From Terriglobia bacterium (GTDB lineage: Bacteria; Acidobacteriota; Thermoanaerobaculia; Thermoanaerobaculales; Thermoanaerobaculaceae), in contig JAIQFQ010000006.1 of NCBI GenBank assembly GCA_020073245.1, forward strand, positions 124,001 to 188,000: DNA of 64,000 bases. The letters run 5' to 3'. This document shows positions 52,893 through 61,478 of the stretch, piece by piece; position 1 is the first letter of the stretch, and every line of letters starts with the position of its first letter. The position numbers and the translations under genes are program-made. Under the pieces are notes generated by a model. It was not told the origin of the DNA. It did no database searches and saw nothing but the letters and a program-made list of their open reading frames with translations.

Positions 52893-54149
52893 ATGATCGA
52901 TCATCTGCGCATCGCGGAAGCGCAGCTTCGCGGGCGGCCGCGCCAGACCGCGATTGCCCTCGCGTCGGTCGGCGTGGGTTCGGCGATGCTGATCGTCACG
53001 CTGTCGCTCACGACCGGCCTTTCTGAGGACTTCGTGAAGAAGACGACCGAGAGTTCGGCCCATGTCGAGGTGCTCCCTCGGCGTCCTCAAGGGTGGAAGC
53101 CTGAGAGACTGCCGCTCACCGGTGAGGCCGTCGTGGCGCTCTCCCGCCACCACGTCCCCGACGAGAAGAGAGCGATCCGTGCGCTATCGGGCGTCCTCGC
53201 GGCGCTCCGCTCCCTTCGCTCCGTGCGCGTCGCCACGCCTGCGGTGGAAGCCCAGGTGGTGCTCGTCTACGGGACCGTTCGGCGGTCCGCAGCTCTGTCG
53301 GGCGTGGTGCCCGAATCGGAGCGCTCCGTCACGTCGCTCGAAACGAAGGTCGTCCGGGGCTCCTGGGCAGCACTCTCGAGCGTGCCCGACGGCGTCATCC
53401 TCGGGAGTCAGGTCGCGCGAGCACTGGGGGTCGACGTCGGGAGCCACCTCCAGGCGGTGGGCGCCGACGGGGGAACCGTGCCGCTCAAGGTCGTTGGGAT
53501 CGTTGCCTCCGGCCTGTCCCGCCTCGACAAGACGCTCGCGCTCGTCAACCTGCCGTTGGCGCAGGGTCTGGCCGGCCTCTCCACCGACCAGGCGACGACG
53601 GTTCGCATGGCCCTGGTAGACCCCATGGCGGCGACGCGCATAGCGCGGGAGGCCGAGCAGCGCACCGGCTACGTCTGCCGCTCGTGGCAGGAGAAGAACG
53701 CCGCCTCGGTCGAAGCGTTCAACCGGCAGAACATGATCACGCTGGCGCTGGTGCTCTTCACCACGCTCGTCGCGGCGTTCGGAGTGGCGAACGTCCTGGT
53801 GCAGCTCGTGGCCGACAAGCGGCGCGACATCGCGATCCTGCGGGCAGCCGGGTTCTCCCGCCACGACCTCGGGATGATCTTCCTGCACCAGGGAGCGCTC
53901 CTGGGTCTGCTGGGTTCGGCCGTCGGATGGCCCCTTGGCGCCCTGCTGATCCGGATCGTGGCCGCGCTCCCGGTGGACTTCGGCGAGTCGGCTCTGATGC
54001 GCAACGAGCACCTCCAGATGGCCGAGCACGCAAGCTTCTACCTCGTAGCGCTCGGCGTCTCGGTGATCGTCTGTGCGCTCGCGGCCGTTCAGCCGGCGCG
54101 CCGCGCCGCCTCGCTCGAACCGACCGCAATCCTGCGCGGCGAGCACTGA
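52893..54149 (+). CDS. ABC transporter permease, FtsX/LolE-type (end of second operon)
   Basis: 418 residues. N-terminal helix (ALASVGVGSAMLIVTLSLTTGL), a large periplasmic domain, and a C-terminal FtsX core with VADKRRDIAILRAAGFSRHDLGMIFLHQGALLG, as in the permease at 49730. ATG 52893 is used; an upstream in-frame start at 52842 would translate array B. It completes a permease-ATPase-adaptor-permease operon equivalent in parts, but not in order, to the one at 3239-7551. Confidence 0.87.
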   Translation: MIDHLRIAEAQLRGRPRQTAIALASVGVGSAMLIVTLSLTTGLSEDFVKKTTESSAHVEVLPRRPQGWKPERLPLTGEAVVALSRHHVPDEKRAIRALSGVLAALRSLRSVRVATPAVEAQVVLVYGTVRRSAALSGVVPESERSVTSLETKVVRGSWAALSSVPDGVILGSQVARALGVDVGSHLQAVGADGGTVPLKVVGIVASGLSRLDKTLALVNLPLAQGLAGLSTDQATTVRMALVDPMAATRIAREAEQRTGYVCRSWQEKNAASVEAFNRQNMITLALVLFTTLVAAFGVANVLVQLVADKRRDIAILRAAGFSRHDLGMIFLHQGALLGLLGSAVGWPLGALLIRIVAALPVDFGESALMRNEHLQMAEHASFYLVALGVSVIVCALAAVQPARRAASLEPTAILRGEH

Positions 54150-54207
54150 GCGGCGGCGAACGGCTGGTCCGCCGGGGGTCCACCCCGGGCGCTGCCGCTG
54201 GGAACTT

Positions 54208-56271
54208 CTAGGGATTGGCGACGATGGCCTGCATTTGCAGCAGCAGATCTTCCCGGGTGTCGTGCCAGCGCGTTGCCTGGGGTCCGCGCCCGTAGAGGTT
54301 GGCGAGGATCTGCGCGATGCTGAGACGCGCCTGAACCAGCGCCAGCCGGTTCTCACTCCTCCCGCTCACCCGGGTCAGCCTCTCGTATTCGGCCTCGAAG
54401 GTATGGACGACCCACCTGGGTTGCACCCGGTGGGCCCGTGCCGCGAACAGCAGGAACCACGGCCCGCCCGCTGTCGGAAACTCGGTGTTCGCCTCCGCGA
54501 GTCTGGAAAGCGCCGGAGCGTCGACCGCGGAACCGGAGGAGATTCTGCACAGGGTCTCACTCAGGAGCGCCACCTGGCCTCTTCGGAAGGAGGCGCGGCC
54601 CGCGGCGACGCGCTCGGCGAGCGCCCGCGTCGGCGGCGATTCGAGGTCCGCCAGAACCGCGGTCCGACCATCGTAGAAGACCAGCGCCCAGTGCGCTCCC
54701 TCGGCGAAGGCGATCCGATCGACGATGTGCAGGTACTCTCTCTCCAATGGCACCACAACGAGATGGGTGTCCCACTCGGCCAGTCTCGCCGCGGGCTCGG
54801 GGTCGGCTCCGAACAACCCGTACGCGTGGAGCGTCTCGAGGGTGTAGATCTGCGTGGCCCTGCCCCCGATGAACAGCCGCAGCTGCGGGCACCGCCAGCG
54901 GAGGTAGCCCTCGAACGTCCATTCGCTGAAGACACGGCCGCCGACGTCGTTGTCCTGAAGGAAATCCGCAGCGCCAGACGGCAGCTTGTCGACGCTGGTC
55001 ATCCTCTGGAAGACGGTCTCGTCTATGAACCTGGGGTTTCCCGCGGAGTAGATCGCTGCGACGCGGATGGCGAACGGCAGCATGACGAGCACCACCGCAG
55101 TCGCGCCGATCGCCGTCGGCACCCACGGCCTCGAGCCGCGGAACAGAATGTCCGCCTGAGCGGCCGCGAGAGGCGTCAGGAGGACCAGCGCAAGGGGGAG
55201 AAAGCGGATCGCGGAGAGGCCCATCCAGGTGATCAGGATGACCAGGCCCGCATCGAAGATCACAAACCTGAGTCGTGCATTCCCGTCGGTTTCTCGGACC
55301 TCAGTCACGTGCCGGTGCCTGAGCACGCGCCAAACGGTCGTGCACACGGCCAAACCCACGAGGACGACGAGCTCCCAGGCGCTCGTCGCTCCGGCGTCTG
55401 CCGTGAAGGACACCGGTTGCCACTCGGTGACATCTCGCCACTCCGGACTGCTGACGTAGGTGAATGGGTACGTGAGGTTCGCAAGGCCGAACGGGCTGAG
55501 CAGGCCCGTCACCGCAACCGAGGCGGCCAGTACGGCGGCCGGGATTGTCGATTCCCGGAGCGCCGCCGCGATGCCGCCGATCCTGAGCGCGCAGAGAGCT
55601 CCGGCACCGAGCCACAGCCCGAGCAGGGCGAGCCCCAGCATGAACCCGCCGTGGAAGTTGGCCCAGACGGCGATCAATGGGACAGCCGTCCAGACAAGCC
55701 GCGGCCGGCCATGACTCTTGTAGAGAATGAGCAGGAGCAGGCACGCCAGGAGATACGTCGCTTGGTTTGCGCGCAGCTCCATGTACTGGCGTGTCCCGGC
55801 CATGGCGGCAGCCGTGACCAGAAGGGCCGAGAGCCAGCCGGCGCCCCTGACACGGGCCGTCACGATGGCAACTCCCGCGATCGCGAGGATCATCAGGGCC
55901 TTGAGCGCGAGCAGGCCGCCTTCACCAGCCGCCTTCGTGACCACGTACATTACCGCGTCGAAGCCCCAGTTCTGGTTGAGCCAGACCCGGCCCGAGGTCG
56001 TGAACGCCCAGTCGTCGGGCTTTCCCAGCTTGCCCTGGAAGACGTCACGACCGCCCGCAAGGCCGATGAACGTATCGACGGCAGGTCGCGAGACCCCCCA
56101 GACGGTGGCGATGACCAAGAGCAGGAGCGCTCCCGCGAGCACGCGGCTCACGCGGGCGCCGCCTTCGGATGCTCCAGCCTCGCGTACGCTGTCCTCTGCG
56201 GCTGGAGGGCCGGGCGGTTTCTCGGGCATGGCCTCCCGCCGTCCCGACCTGCTCCGCGCCTTGCGACCCAA
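54208..56271 (-). CDS. Polytopic membrane protein, GT-C-like (tandem paralogue 1)
   Basis: 687 residues. A short cytoplasmic Arg-rich start (GRKARSRSGRR), one helix, then the conserved loop FIGLAGGRDVFQGKLGKPDDWAFTTSGRVWLNQNWGFDAVMYV, about ten further helices, and a soluble C-terminal region of about 270 residues containing VFSEWTFEGYLRWRCPQLRLFIGGRATQIY. The paralogue at 56397 shares this layout throughout, so the pair is a tandem duplication. The loop with Asp and Trp residues after the first helix resembles GT-C catalytic loops, but function is unproven. TTG 56271 is chosen because GAGGAG precedes it and the paralogue starts at the same homologous codon. Confidence 0.8.
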   Translation of the reverse strand: MGRKARSRSGRREAMPEKPPGPPAAEDSVREAGASEGGARVSRVLAGALLLLVIATVWGVSRPAVDTFIGLAGGRDVFQGKLGKPDDWAFTTSGRVWLNQNWGFDAVMYVVTKAAGEGGLLALKALMILAIAGVAIVTARVRGAGWLSALLVTAAAMAGTRQYMELRANQATYLLACLLLLILYKSHGRPRLVWTAVPLIAVWANFHGGFMLGLALLGLWLGAGALCALRIGGIAAALRESTIPAAVLAASVAVTGLLSPFGLANLTYPFTYVSSPEWRDVTEWQPVSFTADAGATSAWELVVLVGLAVCTTVWRVLRHRHVTEVRETDGNARLRFVIFDAGLVILITWMGLSAIRFLPLALVLLTPLAAAQADILFRGSRPWVPTAIGATAVVLVMLPFAIRVAAIYSAGNPRFIDETVFQRMTSVDKLPSGAADFLQDNDVGGRVFSEWTFEGYLRWRCPQLRLFIGGRATQIYTLETLHAYGLFGADPEPAARLAEWDTHLVVVPLEREYLHIVDRIAFAEGAHWALVFYDGRTAVLADLESPPTRALAERVAAGRASFRRGQVALLSETLCRISSGSAVDAPALSRLAEANTEFPTAGGPWFLLFAARAHRVQPRWVVHTFEAEYERLTRVSGRSENRLALVQARLSIAQILANLYGRGPQATRWHDTREDLLLQMQAIVANP

Positions 56272-56396
56272 TCCGATCTCCTCAGTTTCTCTCGATCTCA
56301 GCGAAGCCCAGCATGCACTCCGGTCCCTTTTAGCCCCACAGCGCGACTCACGCGCGAGAGTACCATCAGTCGAATTCCTCGCACCGCCGGGTCGTC

Positions 56397-58472
56397 CTAC
56401 GACGCCTCCAGGAGCGATTCGAGTTCCGAAGCGAGGCGTTGCATCGCACCGGTCCATTGTTTCGCCTGCGGCTCGTGGCCTGAGGCCCGGTTGAGGTTCG
56501 CCAGGATCTGCGAGACGGCCACGCGCGCCTGGAGGCGAGCGAGCCGTCCTTCGCTCCCCCCGCTCGCCGCGGCGAGCAGCGCCTCGTCACGTTCGAGCGT
56601 GCGGGCCAGCCACTGCGACGGAAGGTGCCGCTCACGCGCCGTGAAGGCCAGGAACCACGGCCCGCCCGAGGTCGGGAACGCCCGGTTCGCCGCCACGAGG
56701 TCGGCGACCGCCTGAGGTCCGTCTGCCCCGAGTGCCGGTGAGACCCTGCACAGCGCCCTGCTCAGGGCGGCCACGGCCTCCCCGCGAAAGGGGGCCGTGC
56801 CGTCGGCAACCTTCGCGACGAGCGCCCGTGTCTCGGGTGCCCGCAGTTCGGCCAGAACGAGCGACCGGCCGTCGTAGAACACGGGTGCCCAGTGGGCGGC
56901 TTCGGTGAAGACCAACCTGTCGGCAAACTCGAGGTACTCGCCTTCCGCGGGAACCACGGCGAGGTGCGTGTCCCAACTCGAGAGCTCGCCCGCCGGGTTG
57001 GGGCTGGCCGGAACCTTCTCGTAGGAGTGCAGCGCCTCCGTGGTGTAGATCTGTTGTGCCCTGCCTCCGAGGAAGACCTGGAGCGCCGGGCACCGCCAGC
57101 GCAGGAACCCTTCCCACCTCCAGTCGTTGAACACCCGGCCGGCAACCTCGTTGTCCCGGAGAAATTCGGTTGCGCCGTAGGGCATCCTGTCGGCGCCCAC
57201 CATCCTCTGGAAGAAGGTCTCCTCTGTGAAGCGGGGGTTGTTGCGGCCATACCTGGCCGCGACCCAGCCGGCAAAGGGCGCTACTGGAATCGTGAGCGCG
57301 ACCGCGCCGATCGCGGGCAGGATCCACGACTGCCTCCATCGCAGCAGCAGCTCGACTTGGAATGCCGCAAGCGGCGCAAGAACGATGAGCGCGAGCGGCA
57401 CGAAGCGGTTGGCCGAGAACGCCATTGCCGCCAGGCCGATGACCAGGCCGGCGTCGAACAGGGTACGCCTCGTGGCTGCCCCTCGATCGGCGATCCGTCC
57501 CTCTCGTCCGTGTCGCTCGGTGAGCCACCGCCATCCGGCGGCGACGGCAACCAGAGCGAGCAGAAGCAACAACTCCCAAGTCGTCGCTGGACCGCGGGTC
57601 GCCGTGAGCGAAACCGGTTGCCACTCGGCAATCGTCCTCCACTCGGCATCGCGCGCGATCGTGAGCGGGTGAGTCAGGTTGGTCGTCCCGAAGGGGGAGA
57701 GGATCGCCGCGAGTGCGACCGAGGCGGCCAGGGCGACGGCCGGTGGCCACGCCCCGTACGTCGCTCGAGCGAGCCCCTCGGTTCGAATCGCAGCCAGGAC
57801 GCACGTCGCCGTCCAGAGGCCCAACATCGCGAACCCCAGCATGAAGCCGCCGTGGAGGTTGGCCCACGCCGCCATCAACGGGACGGCGACCCAGATGAGC
57901 CGCGGGCGAGAGCAGCTCCTGTAGATGATCAGAACGAGGAGGACCGCCATGAGGTAGGTCGCCAGGTTGGCTCGCAACTCAAGGTGCCATCTCACGCCGG
58001 CGAGGGCGGCCGCCATCACGAGAAGGGTCGCCGGCCACTCGGCCCCTCGCGCCCTGGATGCGGCGACCATGACCGAGGCAGTTGCCAGCAGCAGCAGCGC
58101 CTTCAGGACAAGGAGGCCGCGTTCGCCCGCAACTCTCGTGGACACGTACGCGAGCGCATCGAAGCCCCAGTTCTGGTGAGGCCACACTCTGCCGGAGGTC
58201 GTGAACGACCACTCGTCCGGCTTCCCTAGCTTCCCGTCGAGCACATCGCGGCCTCCGGCGAGGGACATGAACGTGTCACCCGAGACGCGCGGGGTTGCCC
58301 ACACGGTCACGAGAACCAGGAGCAGAACCGCTGCGGTCAGGGCTGTGGCAAGACCTGCAATGCGAGAGCCGGGTTGGGGACCCGTGGTCTGGTCGGAGAC
58401 CGGTGCCGGTTCGTCCGGAGGAACCGGAGGTGTCTGGCGCCGCTGTAGCCTGTTGCGCGACTTGCGACCCAC
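56397..58472 (-). CDS. Polytopic membrane protein, GT-C-like (tandem paralogue 2)
   Basis: 691 residues, clearly homologous to the gene at 54208. It shares GRKSRNR at the start, the FMSLAGGRDVLDGKLGKPDEWSFTTSGRVWPHQNWGFDALAYV loop, the helix pattern, and the C-terminal VFNDWRWEGFLRWRCPALQVFLGGRAQQIY. GTG 58472 has AAGGAGA upstream and matches the paralogue's start. The genes are separated by 125 nt on the same strand and are likely co-transcribed, this one first. A membrane glycan- or lipid-related role is inferred only from topology. Confidence 0.8.
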   Translation of the reverse strand: MGRKSRNRLQRRQTPPVPPDEPAPVSDQTTGPQPGSRIAGLATALTAAVLLLVLVTVWATPRVSGDTFMSLAGGRDVLDGKLGKPDEWSFTTSGRVWPHQNWGFDALAYVSTRVAGERGLLVLKALLLLATASVMVAASRARGAEWPATLLVMAAALAGVRWHLELRANLATYLMAVLLVLIIYRSCSRPRLIWVAVPLMAAWANLHGGFMLGFAMLGLWTATCVLAAIRTEGLARATYGAWPPAVALAASVALAAILSPFGTTNLTHPLTIARDAEWRTIAEWQPVSLTATRGPATTWELLLLLALVAVAAGWRWLTERHGREGRIADRGAATRRTLFDAGLVIGLAAMAFSANRFVPLALIVLAPLAAFQVELLLRWRQSWILPAIGAVALTIPVAPFAGWVAARYGRNNPRFTEETFFQRMVGADRMPYGATEFLRDNEVAGRVFNDWRWEGFLRWRCPALQVFLGGRAQQIYTTEALHSYEKVPASPNPAGELSSWDTHLAVVPAEGEYLEFADRLVFTEAAHWAPVFYDGRSLVLAELRAPETRALVAKVADGTAPFRGEAVAALSRALCRVSPALGADGPQAVADLVAANRAFPTSGGPWFLAFTARERHLPSQWLARTLERDEALLAAASGGSEGRLARLQARVAVSQILANLNRASGHEPQAKQWTGAMQRLASELESLLEAS

Positions 58473-58533
58473 CGAGGTCTCCTTCACGCCTTCCGCATGC
58501 GGCCGAGCGTAACATGCAGGACTTGGTCCGGCC

Positions 58534-59046
58534 TCACCGACGTAGAGCACCCCACGCGTCAGACAGCACCGCAAGCTCGCACCGCTGGACCGCAACGACC
58601 GGCGAGGCGGCGAGCTCCTTCAGGGGGCAGTGCAACCGGGGGTGCAACCAGTCGGGCGCCAGCTCCGCGGCGGGGGCAAGCGCGAACCGCCTCTCGGCGA
58701 GACGCGGGTGCGGCAGCGTCAAAGTCGCGGACTCGATGACGAGCCGGGGCGCGATCAGCAGGTCGAGGTCGAGCGGCCGTGGCCCAAAGCGGGGCTCACG
58801 TGAACGGTCGCGCCCGGCCTCGGCTTCCAGATGCTGACAGAGCCCGAGAAGGAGGTGGGGGTGCGCCGCCACCTCGACGAGCACCGCCGCGTTCATGAAG
58901 TCGCGCTGGGGCGGCCCCAGCGGCGCGCTTCGCCAGATGTTCGAGCGCGCCAGCACACGGACCTCGCGGCCAAGACCGGCTACAGCGCCGGCGAACGCGC
59001 TCAGCACGCCGCCGTGGTTGGCCCCGAGGCCGATCAGCAGCAACAC
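58534..59046 (-). CDS. folK: 2-amino-4-hydroxy-6-hydroxymethyldihydropteridine pyrophosphokinase
   Basis: 170 residues. LLLIGLGANHGG at the start, SNIWRSAPLG, FMNAAVLVEV, and the HPPK signature RDRSREPRFGPRPLDLDLLI are present. It transfers pyrophosphate to the pterin in folate synthesis. GTG 59046 has GGAGG 6 nt upstream; the frame extends to ATG 59082 but that would overlap the divergent promoter. It diverges from the coiled-coil/SPFH operon. Confidence 0.93.
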   Translation of the reverse strand: MLLLIGLGANHGGVLSAFAGAVAGLGREVRVLARSNIWRSAPLGPPQRDFMNAAVLVEVAAHPHLLLGLCQHLEAEAGRDRSREPRFGPRPLDLDLLIAPRLVIESATLTLPHPRLAERRFALAPAAELAPDWLHPRLHCPLKELAASPVVAVQRCELAVLSDAWGALRR

Positions 59047-59073
59047 TCGCGCCTCCTCCCCATTTCCAAATGA

Positions 59074-59103
59074 TAAGATCAACGGGCGTCGGAGGAGGGT
59101 GCC
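59074..59103 (+). promoter_or_regulatory. Promoter and ribosome-binding region of the coiled-coil/SPFH operon
   Basis: TAAGAT (59074-59079) as -10 in a short AT-rich patch; GGAGGAGGG lies 7 nt before ATG 59107. Confidence 0.55.
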
Positions 59104-59106
59104 ACC

Positions 59107-59634
59107 ATGAACGATGAAGCGGCGAAGGCCCGGGAGGCACGCACCCTGCTCGAACGCCTGGGGGCGCGGGTGCCCGGCTTCTCCGGCTACCTCGAGCGGG
59201 AGCTCCGGCGCGAGGTCGACCAGCTCCTGCGAGCGGAGTTGGCGAGCCGGCTCGACACGGCGCGCGCGAGCCTGGCTGCCTACACGCGAACCCTCCGACC
59301 CGGCGCCGCAGGACCCCTAGAGCGCCTCGGCAGCCTGGACAAGTCGTTGGACGCTCTGGCCAACTCGGTACGGCACGCCGGCTCCGGCTACGGGGGTCTC
59401 TTCGACGCTGTCAAGGTGCGCGAGGAACAGCTCGAGGTGCTGTACCGACTCGACCTCGACCTCGTGGAGAGTGTGGACGACGTCCGTGAGGCGGCGGTTT
59501 CCCTCGGGTCGGACGACAAGGTCCTGGCCCGTGTCGAGCAGGCTGCGGCGAAGGTGCGGGCCGGTCTCGACCGGCGCGAAGGGGTGGTGCGCGGTGTCTT
59601 CACGCAGGACGGCGCCGGTGGAGGTGGGCGATGA
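59107..59634 (+). CDS. Predicted coiled-coil protein encoded with an SPFH protein
   Basis: 175 residues, strongly helical with heptad hydrophobic spacing (LLERLGARVPGFSGYLERELRREVDQLLRAELASRL and VREEQLEVLYRLDLDLVESVDDV). No domain is recognised and there is no signal or membrane helix. It ends in GAGGGGR. Its stop overlaps the SPFH-protein start (ATGA), so the two are made together and probably interact. I cannot assign a function. Confidence 0.8.
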   Translation: MNDEAAKAREARTLLERLGARVPGFSGYLERELRREVDQLLRAELASRLDTARASLAAYTRTLRPGAAGPLERLGSLDKSLDALANSVRHAGSGYGGLFDAVKVREEQLEVLYRLDLDLVESVDDVREAAVSLGSDDKVLARVEQAAAKVRAGLDRREGVVRGVFTQDGAGGGGR

Positions 59635-60701
59635 GCCAGTTCCTCGAGGTTCTCGAGCATTACGACCCGTCAGGTGCGGAAATCGCGTTCCGGTTGCCGC
59701 CGGAGGGCAGCGCCGAGATCAAGTTCGGCGCGCAGCTCGTCGTGCACGAGGCACAGGAGGCGGTCTTTTACCGCGACGGCAGGGCACTCGACGTCTTCGG
59801 TCCCGGACGGCACACGCTGACGACTCAGAACGTCCCGGTGCTGACCAAGGTTCTGGCGCTGCCTTTCGGCTTCACCTCCCCCTTCCGCGTGCAGGTGGTG
59901 TTCGTCTCAAAGCGGACCTTCCTTGACCAGAAGTGGGGCACGCGTGAGCCGGTGGTGTTTCGCGACCGCGAGTTGGGTGTCGTACGGTTGAGGGCGTTCG
60001 GCATGTACGCCTACCGGATCCGCGACTCGCGCACCTTCGTGAACACGGTCGTCGGCTCGCTGGGGCAGTTCGACACAGAGCGCCTCGCCGAGTTCTATCG
60101 CGACATGATCGTCGCGCGCCTCAACGACCTGCTCGGTGAGAGCCTCACCTCGATCCTCGACTTGCCGGCCCACTACGACGCGCTGGCGCAGCTCGCCAAG
60201 GCGCGGCTCGTTGAGGACTTCGGGAAGTACGGTGTCGACCTCTCGGATTTCTACATCAACTCGATCACCCCGCCCGACGAGGTGCTCGCGCGCCTCGACG
60301 AGCGGGCCTCCATGGGTGCCGTGGGGGACCTCGGCGCCTACACCCGTTTCAAGGCTGCGGTGGCGATGGGCGACGCGGCGCGCGCCAACGGCCAGGCCGG
60401 CGGCGGCGCGACCGCAGGGCTCGGCGTGGGCCTGGGCGCGGGGTTCGGCGTGCAGATGGCCGGGGCGCTCACCGAGGCGATGCGCGGTGGCGCGGCCGGC
60501 TCAGGCGGGGCGGCCGCTGTCGGGACCTGCGCCCGCTGCGGCAACCCGGTGCCTTTAGGCGCGCGCTTCTGCCCGACCTGCGGCGCACCCCTGGTGGGAG
60601 CGGTGTGCCCGCGCTGCCAGAAGCCTGTCCCCCTCGGAGCGCGTTTCTGCCCCTCGTGCGGGGCTCCGATGACCCCAGGCGCCGGTCCCGCGACCGGCTG
60701 A
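59631..60701 (+). CDS. SPFH-domain protein with C-terminal double zinc ribbon
   Basis: 356 residues. An N-terminal SPFH/band 7 domain (about 25-235, with EAVFYRDGRALDVFGPGRHTLTTQNVPVL and the SPFH helical part FGKYGVDLSDFYINSITPP). A Gly/Ala-rich linker (about 240-300) leads to two zinc ribbons, CARCGNPVPLGARFCPTCG and CPRCQKPVPLGARFCPSCG. There is no N-terminal membrane helix. This layout matches the so-called virion core-like/YdjI-type SPFH proteins that form large cytoplasmic assemblies. Its coiled-coil partner precedes it. Confidence 0.87.
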   Translation: MSQFLEVLEHYDPSGAEIAFRLPPEGSAEIKFGAQLVVHEAQEAVFYRDGRALDVFGPGRHTLTTQNVPVLTKVLALPFGFTSPFRVQVVFVSKRTFLDQKWGTREPVVFRDRELGVVRLRAFGMYAYRIRDSRTFVNTVVGSLGQFDTERLAEFYRDMIVARLNDLLGESLTSILDLPAHYDALAQLAKARLVEDFGKYGVDLSDFYINSITPPDEVLARLDERASMGAVGDLGAYTRFKAAVAMGDAARANGQAGGGATAGLGVGLGAGFGVQMAGALTEAMRGGAAGSGGAAAVGTCARCGNPVPLGARFCPTCGAPLVGAVCPRCQKPVPLGARFCPSCGAPMTPGAGPATG

Positions 60702-60733
60702 GGGGCCGCCGGACGTTCGCAGGTTTGGAAATT

Positions 60734-60871
60734 CAGTAGAAGGGGAGAGGGAAGAGGTCAAAGGGAAGACGAGGACAATGAACAACGAAAGTCGTGCTTC
60801 CCTGGTCTTTCCTTTGACCTTTTACGTTTGACCTTTTACCTCTTCTGTTCGAACCTTCGAACCTTCGAACC
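60734..60871. repeat. Inverted heptad-repeat array H with an octad extension
   Basis: Left arm 60734-60775: CAGTAGA, AGGGGAG, AGGGAAG, AGGTCAA, AGGGAAG, ACGAGGA. Right arm 60806-60847: TCTTTCC, TTTGACC, TTTTACG, TTTGACC, TTTTACC, TCTTCTG. It is followed by three perfect 8-mers TTCGAACC (60848-60871). The array lies between convergent genes (SPFH protein and AAA-type ATPase) and is the most AT-rich stretch of the region. Confidence 0.9.
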
Positions 60872-60911
60872 GAGTGGCCTTGTCCCTTCCGCTCCGCCGC
60901 GGATAGGGCTG

Positions 60912-61478
60912 TCAGTGGCCGTTGTCCTCGGGGAACAACGCCGGCTGAGGGCACACGAGGGGTTCGAGGCGGGCCATCACGACGTCACCCCACTGCGGCC
61001 GGTCTCCTGGGGAGAGGCGAAGGACGGTGAGGCCACGGCGGTCGAGCTGCTCGTCGAGCAGCGCATCGATGTCCTTCTGAAAGGCGATGTCGGTGTCCCG
61101 TACGCCGTCCCACCGCGGCGTCGTCCAGATCGGCACCTTGATCAGCAGATCGTAGGTCGGCAGCCACGCTCCCAGGAGGGTCTCCCAGCCCGGCTGCGGC
61201 CCGGCTGCGTGGACGAGATAGCAGTAGTTGTCCAGAGCCGAGCGGTCGCACAGGACCAGCCGATGATCGGCCTCGGCCTCGAGCTCCCACGCCATCTGGG
61301 TGTGGAGGATCCACCCCTGCGCCGCGGCGCTGGTCTCGCGGTTGATCGGAAGCGGGCAGCGCCGCGCGACCTCGCGCACCATCTCCACATCGACGTCCCG
61401 ACGCTTCAGCCGGGCGGCGAGCTCGAAGCAGAGCGTCGTCTTGCCGACGCCGTGTGTCCCGATGAGCGCGACCTTCAC
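60912..61478 (-). CDS. AAA-type ATPase (NadR/AAA_28-like) coupled to a Ser/Thr kinase
   Basis: 188 residues. P-loop VALIGTHGVGKTTLCFELAARL at the N-terminus, LVLCDRSALDNYCYLVHA as a Walker B/lid-like segment, and FQKDIDALLDEQLDRRGL near the end. The pattern matches small NadR-kinase-like/AAA_28 nucleotide-binding proteins, which phosphorylate or bind nucleosides, but the target is unknown. GTG 61478 overlaps the stop of the kinase gene as GTGA, so its production depends on kinase translation. Array H lies downstream. Confidence 0.83.
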   Translation of the reverse strand: MKVALIGTHGVGKTTLCFELAARLKRRDVDVEMVREVARRCPLPINRETSAAAQGWILHTQMAWELEAEADHRLVLCDRSALDNYCYLVHAAGPQPGWETLLGAWLPTYDLLIKVPIWTTPRWDGVRDTDIAFQKDIDALLDEQLDRRGLTVLRLSPGDRPQWGDVVMARLEPLVCPQPALFPEDNGH

